Assembly: GCA_017853205.1 (NCBI GenBank)
Contig: JAFMKB010000024.1
Coordinates: forward strand, 1 to 36,579
Direction: 5' to 3'
From: Gammaproteobacteria bacterium
Lineage (GTDB): Bacteria; Pseudomonadota; Gammaproteobacteria; Pseudomonadales; Pseudohongiellaceae
DNA length: 36,579 nt
The notes under the pieces were generated by a model. It saw nothing but the letters and a program-made list of their open reading frames with translations, made no database searches and had not been told where the DNA came from. Below, piece by piece: positions 17,044 through 25,641 of the stretch. Within the stretch, counting starts at the first letter, position 1; each line of letters begins with the position of its first letter. The position numbers were made by a program, and so were the translations under genes.

Positions 17044-18945
17044 ATGCTGAAAAGCCGGTCATATACTCCGCCCGCGATGCCCCGCTTTACTCGTCAAAGC
17101 GCGAGAGTAAAGCTGATAGCCTTAGCCTCATACTTCACGATGCTGCCATTTACAGCAGTGAACGCTCAAACTGACGACGACGCTGCTCGTAACGCGGGAG
17201 CATCAGACTACGCGCTTCTCTGCGCCGGTTGCCACGAAGGCGCGCTTCTAGAGGCGCCTCGGCGAAGCGCGCTGGCGTTGTTTTCGCCTGAGCACATTGT
17301 TGAGTCTCTCGAATCGGGAATCATGGCGACCCAAGGTATGCCGCTAACACGCGCGAAAAAGCGCGATGTCGCCTTCTTCCTGACGGGCAAACGCTTCAAT
17401 GAGAGCGTGACCAAGCCGGTTTCCTTCGACTGTTCCGCATCGTTGGCAGTTGGCGCTCCCCTCGACCAACCACCGCTGTGGAATGGGTGGGGCGCAGGAG
17501 TCAATAATTCACGGCATCAATATAGCGAAACCCTGTTAACACCAGACAATGTCGGCGAGCTCACCCTTGACTGGGCCTTCGCCTTTCCCGGCGCAACGCG
17601 TGCTAGATCACAGCCGCTCGTAACACCCCAGGCGGTGTTTGTAGGCAGTCAAGAAGGCGTTGTTTATGCGCTGGACGCGAGAAACGGCTGCCCAATTTGG
17701 ACCTACGATGCCGAGGCCGAAGTGCGCAGCGCCGTTATTCTGGATCTCGACGCGCAGGGAAGGCCGGAAACATTACTGTTTGGCGACTTCGCTGCCAATG
17801 CGCATGCGGTCGATGCGCAAACAGGCGAGCTTCGCTGGAAAACCTCCGTACATGAGCATCGGCTCGCAACAATCACCGGGGCCACCGCGGTGGCTGATGG
17901 GATTTTAGTCGTCCCCGTTTCGTCTCTTGAAATCATCGCAGCCTCACGTAACGAATACAGTTGCTGCAGTTTCCGCGGCGCCGTGGTCGGCCTGAGTATC
18001 GCGACCGGAGAAATTCTCTGGACTCACTTCACTACTCCCCCGCCGCAACCAACGAGCAAAAACCGCGCCGGGACTCAAATGCAGGGCCCCTCGGGCGCTC
18101 CGGTTTGGTCCGGAATTACAATTGATATCAAACGCAGCCTTGTGTATGCGACGACTGGCGAGAACTATTCCTCGCCTGCCACCACTACGAGCGATGCCGT
18201 CATCGCGATAGATCTCCATTCGGGCGAGCGACGCTGGGTTAGGCAAGTCACGACAAACGATGCTTGGAACGGCGCCTGCTCGACGGGCGGATTTAATTGT
18301 CCAGAAGAGAAGGGTCCTGATTTCGATTTTGGCGCAGCGGCACTGCTAATCGAAAGCAAATCAGGCCGAGACTTACTCGTTGTGGGGCAGAAATCTGGGA
18401 TGGTCTACGCGCTAGATCCTGACGCAGACGGCGCGCTTATCTGGGAGACCCGCGCTGGCAGCGGTGGCACGATGGGCGGCATTCACTATGGCATGAGCAG
18501 CGACGGCGAAGGACTGTTCGTTGGCGTCTCTGACCTGCCCACCAACAATCCGTATAACGTGGGCGAAGGCCAGCCAGGTATTCACCGGCTGGATCTCGCT
18601 AGCGGCGCAATCGAGTGGCGAAATAAACTGCCAAATGTTTGTCCTGAGACGAAATTCCTTTGTTTCCAAGGCATTTCGGCAGCCGTCAGCAGTTCACCCG
18701 GGCTTGTCTTTGCCGGCGGACTCGATGGCATGCTGCGCGCTTTCGACGCTGAGTCTGGCGCGATTCTATGGGAGACCAATACGGTACAAGAATTTGGCGA
18801 CATTAACGGCGTTCGCGGCTTCGGCGGCGCCATTGAAGCAGACGGTCCGGTTATTGCTGGTGGCTCCGTCTATGTCACCTCAGGATATGAAAAATGGGGC
18901 GAGCAGCCAGGTAATATGCTGCTCGTTTATTCGATTAAACAATAA
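17044..18945 (+). CDS. Periplasmic PQQ-type dehydrogenase with N-terminal cytochrome c domain (polyvinyl-alcohol-dehydrogenase-like)
   Basis: The frame opens at 16933, but the ATG at 17044 (or 17077) gives a normal signal peptide ending about residue 41 (AVNA-Q). From 17044 the product has 633 residues. A cytochrome c domain has the haem motif CAGCH (Cys60, Cys63, His64) and a probable axial Met in TQGMPL near residue 99. An eight-bladed PQQ-type propeller follows, with repeats such as VFVGSQEGVVYALDARNGCPIWTYD. The vicinal cysteines in EYSCCSFRG and the ending GVRGFGGAIEADGPVIAGGSVYVTSGY closely resemble polyvinyl-alcohol dehydrogenase. It would oxidise an alcohol in the periplasm and pass electrons to its haem. 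The real substrate need not be PVA. No PQQ synthesis genes are here. Confidence 0.88.
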   Translation: MLKSRSYTPPAMPRFTRQSARVKLIALASYFTMLPFTAVNAQTDDDAARNAGASDYALLCAGCHEGALLEAPRRSALALFSPEHIVESLESGIMATQGMPLTRAKKRDVAFFLTGKRFNESVTKPVSFDCSASLAVGAPLDQPPLWNGWGAGVNNSRHQYSETLLTPDNVGELTLDWAFAFPGATRARSQPLVTPQAVFVGSQEGVVYALDARNGCPIWTYDAEAEVRSAVILDLDAQGRPETLLFGDFAANAHAVDAQTGELRWKTSVHEHRLATITGATAVADGILVVPVSSLEIIAASRNEYSCCSFRGAVVGLSIATGEILWTHFTTPPPQPTSKNRAGTQMQGPSGAPVWSGITIDIKRSLVYATTGENYSSPATTTSDAVIAIDLHSGERRWVRQVTTNDAWNGACSTGGFNCPEEKGPDFDFGAAALLIESKSGRDLLVVGQKSGMVYALDPDADGALIWETRAGSGGTMGGIHYGMSSDGEGLFVGVSDLPTNNPYNVGEGQPGIHRLDLASGAIEWRNKLPNVCPETKFLCFQGISAAVSSSPGLVFAGGLDGMLRAFDAESGAILWETNTVQEFGDINGVRGFGGAIEADGPVIAGGSVYVTSGYEKWGEQPGNMLLVYSIKQ

Positions 18946-18960
18946 AAAGTTGAACCCTTG

Positions 18961-20058
18961 ATGTCAGATGCACCGATTATACACGTAAAAAACTTCCGCT
19001 TTTCGCCAGCAGTCGCAGCAGCCGTCGCGCTAGCGATTCAGGCCGGTAACGTCCTCGGCTATGAAATCGACCCTGATTCGACAATTGCAGATTCGCCAAC
19101 TACGCTGCTCGGCATCAATCATATTGCGTTATCAGTGCGCGATCTCGATGCCGCCGTAGCTTTTTATCAAGGTGTCACCGGCTATGAAATTATTCGCCGC
19201 GAGACCGTAAGCGGTCCTGAGGCTGACACACTCTTCGGCATGCCTAATATTCGCTACGAAACCGTCGTTCTCGAGGCGCCGAACATGTTGTTCGAATTAA
19301 ACGCGTTCAGCCATAACGCAGATAAACCACTTACTCGTATGCCAGCTCAGGGACCGGGCATGACCCACACCTGCTTCCAGTCGCCATCGAATGATTCGGC
19401 CTTTGACCGATTCAAAGCGGCCGGTGCAGACATACTCTCGACCGGAGGTGAACCAATCGATCTCGGCGGCTATGGCGTCACTTATGCTTACGCTTACGAT
19501 GCCGAAGGCAACATGATTGAACTCGAACAGCTAGATCAGGGGCCGCTGCAATCAGGCGCCTACAACGAGCGCTGGGCGGAGAAAGGCTATAATTCATGGA
19601 TGACGCAAGTCGCTCTCGTCACCCATGACATCGTCGCACTGACCGATTTCTATGAAAAGATACTCGCTTTTTCGCCCTACCGAGATGGGGATTACGTCAA
19701 TAACGAGCGCATGGGCGAGATCACGGGCATCGAGAATTTGTCACTACTAGCCTCGTGGTTCCGCATGAACGAGCGCTCCAAAACGATCGAACTTTGGCAA
19801 TACCGAAATCCTGTGACCGAGCAATATAGCGGTAAACGCGGGGTAACGGACTTTGGCTATAGCTTCTCTATCGAAGCCGGCGATATACATGCCGAGGTGG
19901 CGCGCATGACCGAACTCGGCGTCGAATTTGTGAGCGCACCGATCAAGCTTGGTGATTTCTGGCAGGCCTACGCACATGACATTGACGGCAACGTGTTCTC
20001 ACTGCGCCAGGCAATAGACGCCGATTCGCCGTATTCGATTCCGCAGCTTGAACTTTGA
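18961..20058 (+). CDS. Exported two-domain VOC (glyoxalase/dioxygenase fold) protein
   Basis: The ATG at 18961 is used; a TTG just before it is also possible. The 365-residue product has a probable signal peptide (hydrophobic PAVAAAVALAIQAGNVLG, residues 16-33). Two VOC modules follow. The first, at about 50-190, keeps a full metal quartet: His54 (NHIALSV), Glu112 (LFELNAF), His136 (GMTHTCF) and Glu187 (NMIELEQ). The second, about 212-352, has lost it: Gln216 replaces His (TQVALV), Tyr300 replaces the second His and Ser347 replaces Glu (NVFSLRQ). So only one half is likely catalytic, as in extradiol-dioxygenase-like proteins. The gene begins 15 bp after the dehydrogenase stop. The reaction is unknown. 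Confidence 0.82.
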   Translation: MSDAPIIHVKNFRFSPAVAAAVALAIQAGNVLGYEIDPDSTIADSPTTLLGINHIALSVRDLDAAVAFYQGVTGYEIIRRETVSGPEADTLFGMPNIRYETVVLEAPNMLFELNAFSHNADKPLTRMPAQGPGMTHTCFQSPSNDSAFDRFKAAGADILSTGGEPIDLGGYGVTYAYAYDAEGNMIELEQLDQGPLQSGAYNERWAEKGYNSWMTQVALVTHDIVALTDFYEKILAFSPYRDGDYVNNERMGEITGIENLSLLASWFRMNERSKTIELWQYRNPVTEQYSGKRGVTDFGYSFSIEAGDIHAEVARMTELGVEFVSAPIKLGDFWQAYAHDIDGNVFSLRQAIDADSPYSIPQLEL

Positions 20059-20098
20059 CCAAAATTAACACAGCACTAGCGAGTCGATAACTAAAGTT

Positions 20099-20117
20099 AC
20101 CAAGGGCATCACTTGGT
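20099..20117 (+). other. Small hairpin upstream of the epoxide-hydrolase-like gene
   Basis: ACCAAG and CTTGGT pair around a 7-nt loop, just ahead of the ribosome site (GAGGGG) of the next gene. TTGACCAA at 20055-20062 and TTGGTCAA at 20113-20120 are also inverted copies of each other. The pair may fold in mRNA or bind protein; nothing more can be said. Confidence 0.3.
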
Positions 20118-20132
20118 CAATCCGAGGGGTTT

Positions 20133-21104
20133 ATGAACGCAGCCATGTATAGCAATGCCAACAAAATCAAGCGCGCGAACAGCCGCGGAGTGACAGGCGC
20201 CGTAACGCTTTTCTTTATCGCCTTATCCATTCTATCGCCCCTCGCGGCAGCGCAGGATATCCGCGACGAGGTTGTGCATAGCTACGCTGAAAACAACGGG
20301 ACAAAAATCCATTACGCGAAGATGGGGTCTGGACCTCTCATCGTTTTTATTCATGGATTTCCCGATTTTTGGTATTCGTGGCGACATCAAATGCAAGGGC
20401 TGTCATCTGATTACACCGTTGCTGCGATGGATACTCGCGGCTACAACCTCAGCGATCAACCTTCCGGCGTCGAAAACTACGACATGCAGATACTTATCGA
20501 GGATGTCGCCTCTGTGATCCGCAATGAGGGTCAAGAAAGCGCAATAATCGTCGGACACGATTGGGGGGGCGGCATTGCCTGGAGCTTTGCCGCGTGGCGC
20601 CCAGAAATGACCAGCCATCTAGTAATTATGAACCTTCCCCACCTCAAAGGATTCGCCCGCGAACTCGCGAAAATGGAACAACAGCATAAAAATTCAACCT
20701 ATGCGCGCAATTTCCAACGCCCTAACAGCCACGAATCTATTTCGGCCCAAGGGCTTGCCATGGCGCTTTCGCGGGGCGATGAGGTTTTGCAGCAGATCTA
20801 TCTCGAAGCCTTCGAGCGGTCTAGCGCAGACGCGATGATGAACTACTACCGTGCTAATTTTCCGCGCGAGCCCTACACATCAGGCGCCTTCGTTGATTTA
20901 CCCCGAATTCAGATGCCGGTGCTGCAATTTCATGGCATGAACGACACAGCCCTACTGCCGGACTCGTTGAATGATACATGGGACGAGCTTGATCAAGACT
21001 GGACTCTAGTCACAGTGCCAGGCGCGGGTCATTGGCCTCACCATGACAAGCCTGATGTCGTAACCAATATGATGCGCGCTTGGCTGGCTCTGCACGCCGA
21101 CTAA
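20133..21104 (+). CDS. Exported epoxide-hydrolase-like alpha/beta hydrolase
   Basis: The 323-residue product has a signal peptide ending near PLAAA-Q (residue 40) and a strong ribosome site (GAGGGG, 4 nt before the ATG). HGFPDFWYSW (74-83) is the oxyanion-hole motif of epoxide hydrolases. The nucleophile is Asp143 in GHDWGG. The acid is probably in FHGMNDTALLPDS near residue 271, and the base is His300 (GAGHWPHHDKPD). The family opens epoxides to diols, and the Asp nucleophile argues against ordinary esterases. Most bacterial members are cytoplasmic; exported ones such as Cif-type proteins are fewer. It is the third gene of an operon of exported enzymes and is followed by a terminator. Confidence 0.88.
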   Translation: MNAAMYSNANKIKRANSRGVTGAVTLFFIALSILSPLAAAQDIRDEVVHSYAENNGTKIHYAKMGSGPLIVFIHGFPDFWYSWRHQMQGLSSDYTVAAMDTRGYNLSDQPSGVENYDMQILIEDVASVIRNEGQESAIIVGHDWGGGIAWSFAAWRPEMTSHLVIMNLPHLKGFARELAKMEQQHKNSTYARNFQRPNSHESISAQGLAMALSRGDEVLQQIYLEAFERSSADAMMNYYRANFPREPYTSGAFVDLPRIQMPVLQFHGMNDTALLPDSLNDTWDELDQDWTLVTVPGAGHWPHHDKPDVVTNMMRAWLALHAD

Positions 21105-21133
21105 GACAAAAGAAAGACCAAAGAAAGACAAGA

Positions 21134-21170
21134 GAGAGGCAGTGCTCGGGGCGCCTCTCCTTTATTTTGA
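21134..21170 (+). terminator. Rho-independent-like terminator of the plus-strand operon
   Basis: GAGAGGC (21134-21140) pairs with GCCTCTC (21153-21159), followed by a T-rich tail (CTTTATTTTGATTT). It stands 30 bp after the stop of the epoxide-hydrolase-like gene. The tail overlaps the last codons of the convergent transporter gene. Confidence 0.6.
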
Positions 21171-22688
21171 TTTATCGATAATCGCCTGCAGGTAGGCAAC
21201 CGCCTCCGAAACCGGACGGCCCTCAACATCAACCATTTTATTCGCTTCGCGCATCGCCTCGTCACCAATCGCGCCGAGCACCGGCGCCAGCGCTGCAGCG
21301 ACGCGCGGATCCTGCGCGGCAGCGCTCGAAGCCAATAGCATCGCATCGTACGAGAGCAGCGCCTGCCGCGGATCTTCCAGCAGCACCAGGTCGTAGGCGG
21401 CGACTCTGCCGTCGGTTGAATAGGCACTAATGACGTCCACCTGCCCGGCCTCTACAGCGGTATACATTAGCGCCGCGTCGAAGGTAAGTTCCTGTGCGAA
21501 ATCGAGGTTGTAGAGGCTCTGCAATCGTTTCCATTCCGAGCGCCCGAAAAACTCGAGGTCGCCGCCAGCGCTGAGTATGCCTGCCAATGGCGCGAGGTCT
21601 TGCACGCTTACAATACCCAACTCCTCGGCACGGTCCCTTCGCATAGCAAGCGCGTAGCGATTCTGAAACCCTGCGAGGCCCACCGGATTTAATCCCCGTT
21701 CACGGACAAAGGCTTGAGTAATATCAGTTATCTCTTCTCGCCCGGGATTCCCCTCACGGCGCATGTAGCTGCCCCAGATCGTGCCGGAGTATTCGACATA
21801 AAGATCGACCGTCCCCGCGCCGATTGCATCGAAGATAACGTCCGATCCCATGCCGATGTTCTGATCGACGATAAAGCCTGCGGCCGTCAATCGATCTGCC
21901 AAGACGCTTGCCAAAATATACTGTTCGGTGAATGGCTTGCCGCCCACAACAAAGTCTGGCTTGGGGGCAGGCTTTAGGGTCACCAGTAACGCCACGGCGA
22001 AGGCGACGGTGAGGCTTATTGAAAGCACCAACGCCCGACGCAGCTCACGCAGACCTACGCCAATCGCACGGCGTTCGGCAATCCACTGCAGGCTGCCGAT
22101 GAGGGTATCGAGTAATATCGCAAGTCCCGCGGCGGCGAGGCTACCAACAGTCACAGCGGTGAGATTGCGTGTCTGAATACCGATGAAAATATAGTTACCA
22201 AAACTACTCGCGCCGACCAATGTAGACAGCGTCGCCATGCCGACGGTCCACACCGCGGCTGTGCGGATTCCCGCAACGATTACCGGCAGTGCTAGGGGCA
22301 GCTCTACTTTCCACAACCGCTGCCTAGGAGAAAGACCAATTCCGCGCGCAGCTTCAACCACATCGGCTGGCACGCCTTCGAGACCGCTCACCGTATTGCG
22401 CATAATTGGCAACATCGAATAAAGGGTGAGAGCAATAAACGCCGGCAAAAAACCAATCTGGCCGCCCAACATCGCGACGACAAGCGCGAGTATCGCGAGT
22501 CCTGGTACTGTTTGAATGAGGCTAACCGTAGCAAGAAGCGGATGTCGAATGCGTGGCGATCGCGATGCGATAATTCCAAGAGGCACGCTCACCGCAATAC
22601 CCGCGCCGAGCGCGGCGAAGGTCAACGCGAGATGACCCTGTAGATATTCCGGCAATAGCAGAAGCTGTTCGCGTAACACAGGATTCAT
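21162..22688 (-). CDS. Glycine betaine/osmoprotectant ABC transporter: permease fused to substrate-binding domain
   Basis: The 508-residue product has an N-terminal permease domain of about six helices. It shows the conserved coupling motif around EAARGIGLSPRQRLWKVELPLALPVIVAGIRTA. From about residue 245 (DFVVGGKPFTEQYIL) a complete OpuC/ProX-type binding domain follows, ending at the stop. Such fused permease-binding proteins are known in the quaternary-amine (QAT) transporter family. Imported solutes are typically glycine betaine, choline or carnitine. The ATPase gene lies 22693-23463, leaving only 4 bp between them. The exact ligand is not readable. Confidence 0.9.
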   Translation of the reverse strand: MNPVLREQLLLLPEYLQGHLALTFAALGAGIAVSVPLGIIASRSPRIRHPLLATVSLIQTVPGLAILALVVAMLGGQIGFLPAFIALTLYSMLPIMRNTVSGLEGVPADVVEAARGIGLSPRQRLWKVELPLALPVIVAGIRTAAVWTVGMATLSTLVGASSFGNYIFIGIQTRNLTAVTVGSLAAAGLAILLDTLIGSLQWIAERRAIGVGLRELRRALVLSISLTVAFAVALLVTLKPAPKPDFVVGGKPFTEQYILASVLADRLTAAGFIVDQNIGMGSDVIFDAIGAGTVDLYVEYSGTIWGSYMRREGNPGREEITDITQAFVRERGLNPVGLAGFQNRYALAMRRDRAEELGIVSVQDLAPLAGILSAGGDLEFFGRSEWKRLQSLYNLDFAQELTFDAALMYTAVEAGQVDVISAYSTDGRVAAYDLVLLEDPRQALLSYDAMLLASSAAAQDPRVAAALAPVLGAIGDEAMREANKMVDVEGRPVSEAVAYLQAIIDKSK

Positions 22689-22692
22689 GTTA

Positions 22693-23463
22693 TCACTCCG
22701 CCGCTCGCATCACGCGCTCAAGGCGCTCGGCACGGCGACGCGGCATTTCCATTAGCTGAGTGACATAGTCATGAGCAGGATGATTAAGCAGTTCACTCGC
22801 TGTCCCCACCTGAATAAGCTCACCACCCTGCATCACTGCGATTCGATCAGCCATTAGCATCGCTTCGGTTATGTCATGGGTGACGAGCACAACGGTCAGT
22901 TGGAGCTCTTGCTGGATGCGACGAAATTCCTCTTGCAGCCCAGCCCGCGTGATCGGGTCAAGTGCGCCGAATGGCTCGTCCATAAGGAGCACATCGGGGC
23001 GCGCCGCAAGCGCCCGTGCGACGCCGATACGCTGCTGCTGACCACCGGACAACTCTGAGGGAATTCGCAATGCATAGTCATCATACGGCAGACCGACGAG
23101 AGCGCAGACTTCTCTGCTTCGAGCCTCAATGACTTCTTTCGACCAACCGAGCAACTCAGGCACAGCGGCGATATTCCTTGCCACGTTATGGTGCGGAAAG
23201 AGGCCTGCACCCTGAAAAACGTAGCCGATATTCCGGCGCAATTCCTGCAGATTTTGCTCCAAAACATCGCGGCCCGCGACCAGTACCTGTCCGGCGGTCG
23301 GCTCTTCGAGGCGATTGATCATTTTAAGCGTCGTAGTCTTGCCACTGCCTGACTCACCAATTAAGGCAAGCAGTTCACCACGCGCAATGGTGAGAGAGGT
23401 GTCGAAGACGGCATAGCTCGCGCCGCCGTCGAACGTTTTTTGTATGTGTCTTAGTTCGATCAT
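22693..23463 (-). CDS. Osmoprotectant ABC transporter ATPase (OpuCA-like)
   Basis: The ATG at 23463 (MIELRHIQKTFDGG) is used; the frame extends 13 codons upstream to a TTG that is not needed. The product has 257 residues. Walker A is GESGSGKTT near residue 38, the ABC signature is LSGGQQQRIGVARAL and Walker B is VLLMDEPFGALD, followed by the H-loop LVTHD. It lacks the C-terminal CBS domains found in many OpuCA proteins, so osmotic sensing through CBS is not expected. Its neighbour encodes the fused permease and binding protein. Confidence 0.9.
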   Translation of the reverse strand: MIELRHIQKTFDGGASYAVFDTSLTIARGELLALIGESGSGKTTTLKMINRLEEPTAGQVLVAGRDVLEQNLQELRRNIGYVFQGAGLFPHHNVARNIAAVPELLGWSKEVIEARSREVCALVGLPYDDYALRIPSELSGGQQQRIGVARALAARPDVLLMDEPFGALDPITRAGLQEEFRRIQQELQLTVVLVTHDITEAMLMADRIAVMQGGELIQVGTASELLNHPAHDYVTQLMEMPRRRAERLERVMRAAE

Positions 23464-23509
23464 CAGGCGAGCGAGTCTAGCAAGGTGGTATATCCCTGCC
23501 AACTGGGAA

Positions 23510-25075
23510 TCAGTCGAGAATTGGAACGCGCACCCGCATGCATTGGTCGCGCAATCTCTGAGTGCGCCCCTTCACTACTGCTGGCCTAAACTGAAAATCC
23601 TTCATCGCTCTATTCACAGCGCGGCGCAGCCTCGCGTCCTCAGCGCCAGCGTCGTCAATTTTGACACTAGTAGCCTTTCCCCTTCGCGACACATCGAAGC
23701 GCGCAGTGATTTCGGCGTGCGGCAACTCTATGTTCCACGCGGGCGACTCCACATCCGGCGCTGCAAGCGTTGCAAGCCGGTCGCTGAGTGCGGTGAAAAC
23801 AGGAAGGCATTCACCGTTAGGATTGTCGGCCTTAAGCTCTTCAAATGTGAGTCGCAGTTCAGTCGATGGAATGAGGGCGGGTCGCGCAAAGTAGTCGTCT
23901 ACCTCGTCTTCAGTCAGCCCTGATGCGAGGAGCAGTTCATGTGCCTCGCGATACTCACGAGTGCCCGAACCGCGGTTCTGCAATAGTTGGTAATCACCCC
24001 GGTAAATCTTGCTCGCGGCGAGCGCCTGCCTCGTCAGAGCGACCTCGCCATTGCTCGCGCCCGCCGCGAGTTGACGCTCAAGAAACTCGGTTAATCTCGC
24101 ATCCATCGCCCGAACACCGAAATAACCGTCACGCAGATAGCCCACACCAATCGGATCGCCTCTCTCCAAGAGAGGAATTCTGCTCATCGGCCCGGTTACA
24201 GAGCGCGCAGAAAGGCCCGGCGAACTCAGTTTATTGAGCGCACCGCCTTCGCGCCGGACTAAGTGATCAATGGTGTCGTAGGAAAAACCGCTCCGCGCAT
24301 TAAGCAGTTGTACAAGCGCGAAATCGTTGTACGACCGGCGGTACATTAGCGGGAGCCATTGAGTAAGCAGGAGATACTCTGCCGCAGGATCGCCATAGCC
24401 TGAAAGCGACTCGAGGCGATTCACTACCTCCTCTGAAAGATCGAATAGCCGATCATCTATCTCTCGCGCGTCGAAAAAGCTGTCAATAGCCGCCCGAGTG
24501 GGTGTTAGAGCAACCTGCTGTACTAACCAGCCCGACTGGAGGACAAGCGCATTAGCGAGCGCCATGCGCGCAGAGTTATCCTTCGGGCTTAACACTTCTC
24601 CCTTCTCTTCCTCTAGGCGAATTTCGTCGAAGGACCCGATGTAAATCTGACTTCTAAGGTCTAGATAATCTGCGACCTGTTGCCAATTGGATCTGGCGAT
24701 CTCAGTCCGCACCAGTGAATCCACCAAGGGGAGAAGGCGTGGATCCTCGAAGCCAAATGTGTTCCGCGTGATTTGCAATCGCCGTCTTAGCGAGCTTGCC
24801 GCGGCCTCAAAATCCCCTTGCTCAAACTGAAGCTCCGCCAATCCGGCCAAAGGTTCGAGCAGTCGGCTATCAAAGGGGCCGAATTCGGATTCGAGCGCCT
24901 CGATCTGAGCCATGTAAAGCGCCGCATCGCTTTCAACAGACGCATTCTGCGCCACGGCAGAAAAATTACAAAAAAGCGCCAACAAAAGAAAGAGAGCAAA
25001 GCTTAGACGAAACGGGGCGAGAAGTGTCTCTCTAGGCAAGAGTTTAGAAATTACACTGCAGGGATGTGTGCTCAT
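23510..25075 (-). CDS. Exported TPR-like protein with TonB-like C-terminal domain, unknown function
   Basis: The ATG at 25075, with a GGGGCGAAG ribosome site, gives 521 residues. The longer frame from 25171 starts earlier without such a site. A signal peptide ends near SAVAQ (about residue 42). The next 60 residues (ESEFGPFDSRLLEPLAGLAELQFEQGDFEAAASSLRRRLQI) match TPR-type helical pairs of the kind that track LEPL and age-ordered tables. A long unassigned middle follows. The last 90 residues (HAEITARFDVSRRGKATSVKI, then RRAVNRAMKDFQFRPAVVKGR) resemble the TonB C-terminal domain. A periplasmic scaffold or envelope role is a guess. It lies 46 bp upstream of the Opu ATPase gene and may be transcribed with it. 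Confidence 0.7.
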   Translation of the reverse strand: MSTHPCSVISKLLPRETLLAPFRLSFALFLLLALFCNFSAVAQNASVESDAALYMAQIEALESEFGPFDSRLLEPLAGLAELQFEQGDFEAAASSLRRRLQITRNTFGFEDPRLLPLVDSLVRTEIARSNWQQVADYLDLRSQIYIGSFDEIRLEEEKGEVLSPKDNSARMALANALVLQSGWLVQQVALTPTRAAIDSFFDAREIDDRLFDLSEEVVNRLESLSGYGDPAAEYLLLTQWLPLMYRRSYNDFALVQLLNARSGFSYDTIDHLVRREGGALNKLSSPGLSARSVTGPMSRIPLLERGDPIGVGYLRDGYFGVRAMDARLTEFLERQLAAGASNGEVALTRQALAASKIYRGDYQLLQNRGSGTREYREAHELLLASGLTEDEVDDYFARPALIPSTELRLTFEELKADNPNGECLPVFTALSDRLATLAAPDVESPAWNIELPHAEITARFDVSRRGKATSVKIDDAGAEDARLRRAVNRAMKDFQFRPAVVKGRTQRLRDQCMRVRVPILD

Positions 25076-25162
25076 AGCTTCGCCCCAAGCGTGAGAATGA
25101 AAGAGCGGGATTACATAGAAGCCCCCTCGTAGTATGCTAAATCCACAAGAAGAGATCATCGA

Positions 25163-25639
25163 TTGAGGCAACAGCTTCTGTATCGAGACTCACCAACCGC
25201 TGACTCGACTCTTATGATCATAGCCCTAGCAATTAACAGCACTCTCGTTGCGGTCGCCGTAGTAATTCACTATGAAATGCTACGCGTGCTTTCCATTTTG
25301 ATTCCAAAGCTACAAATCAGACACCGGCTCCGCGTACTGATCGGTGTCTTTGGGACTATCTGCGCGCACATTGTTGAGGTTTGTCTGTTTGGCCTCGCTT
25401 TCTTCTTTATGGTGAGACACGGGGACTTCGGAAACTTAGTAGGAAGTTTCGACGGAAGTCTCGTCGACAGCATCTACTTCTCATTTACCAACTACACAAC
25501 TGTCGGTTATGGCGACATCGCTCCGCAGGGAAGCCTTCGCTTTCTTGCGGGAGTCGAGGCCATTACAGGCCTTTCCCTAATCACCTGGTCAGCCTCCTTC
25601 ATGTTTATGGAGATGACCCAATTTTGGGATGAAGACTAG
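25163..25639 (+). CDS. Small potassium-channel family protein
   Basis: The product is at most 158 residues. It carries the K+ selectivity filter TTVGYGDIAP (residues 112-121) between two membrane helices, with a further N-terminal helix at about 18-36. There is no cytoplasmic RCK or cyclic-nucleotide domain, so it looks like a bare pore module of the Ion_trans_2 type. The start is uncertain. A TTG at 25163 has GAAGAG about 8 nt upstream, while the first ATG is at 25214 with no ribosome site. It is divergent from the TPR-like gene, and its stop is 2 bp from that of the next, convergent gene. Confidence 0.8.
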   Translation: MRQQLLYRDSPTADSTLMIIALAINSTLVAVAVVIHYEMLRVLSILIPKLQIRHRLRVLIGVFGTICAHIVEVCLFGLAFFFMVRHGDFGNLVGSFDGSLVDSIYFSFTNYTTVGYGDIAPQGSLRFLAGVEAITGLSLITWSASFMFMEMTQFWDED

Positions 25640-25641
25640 AT

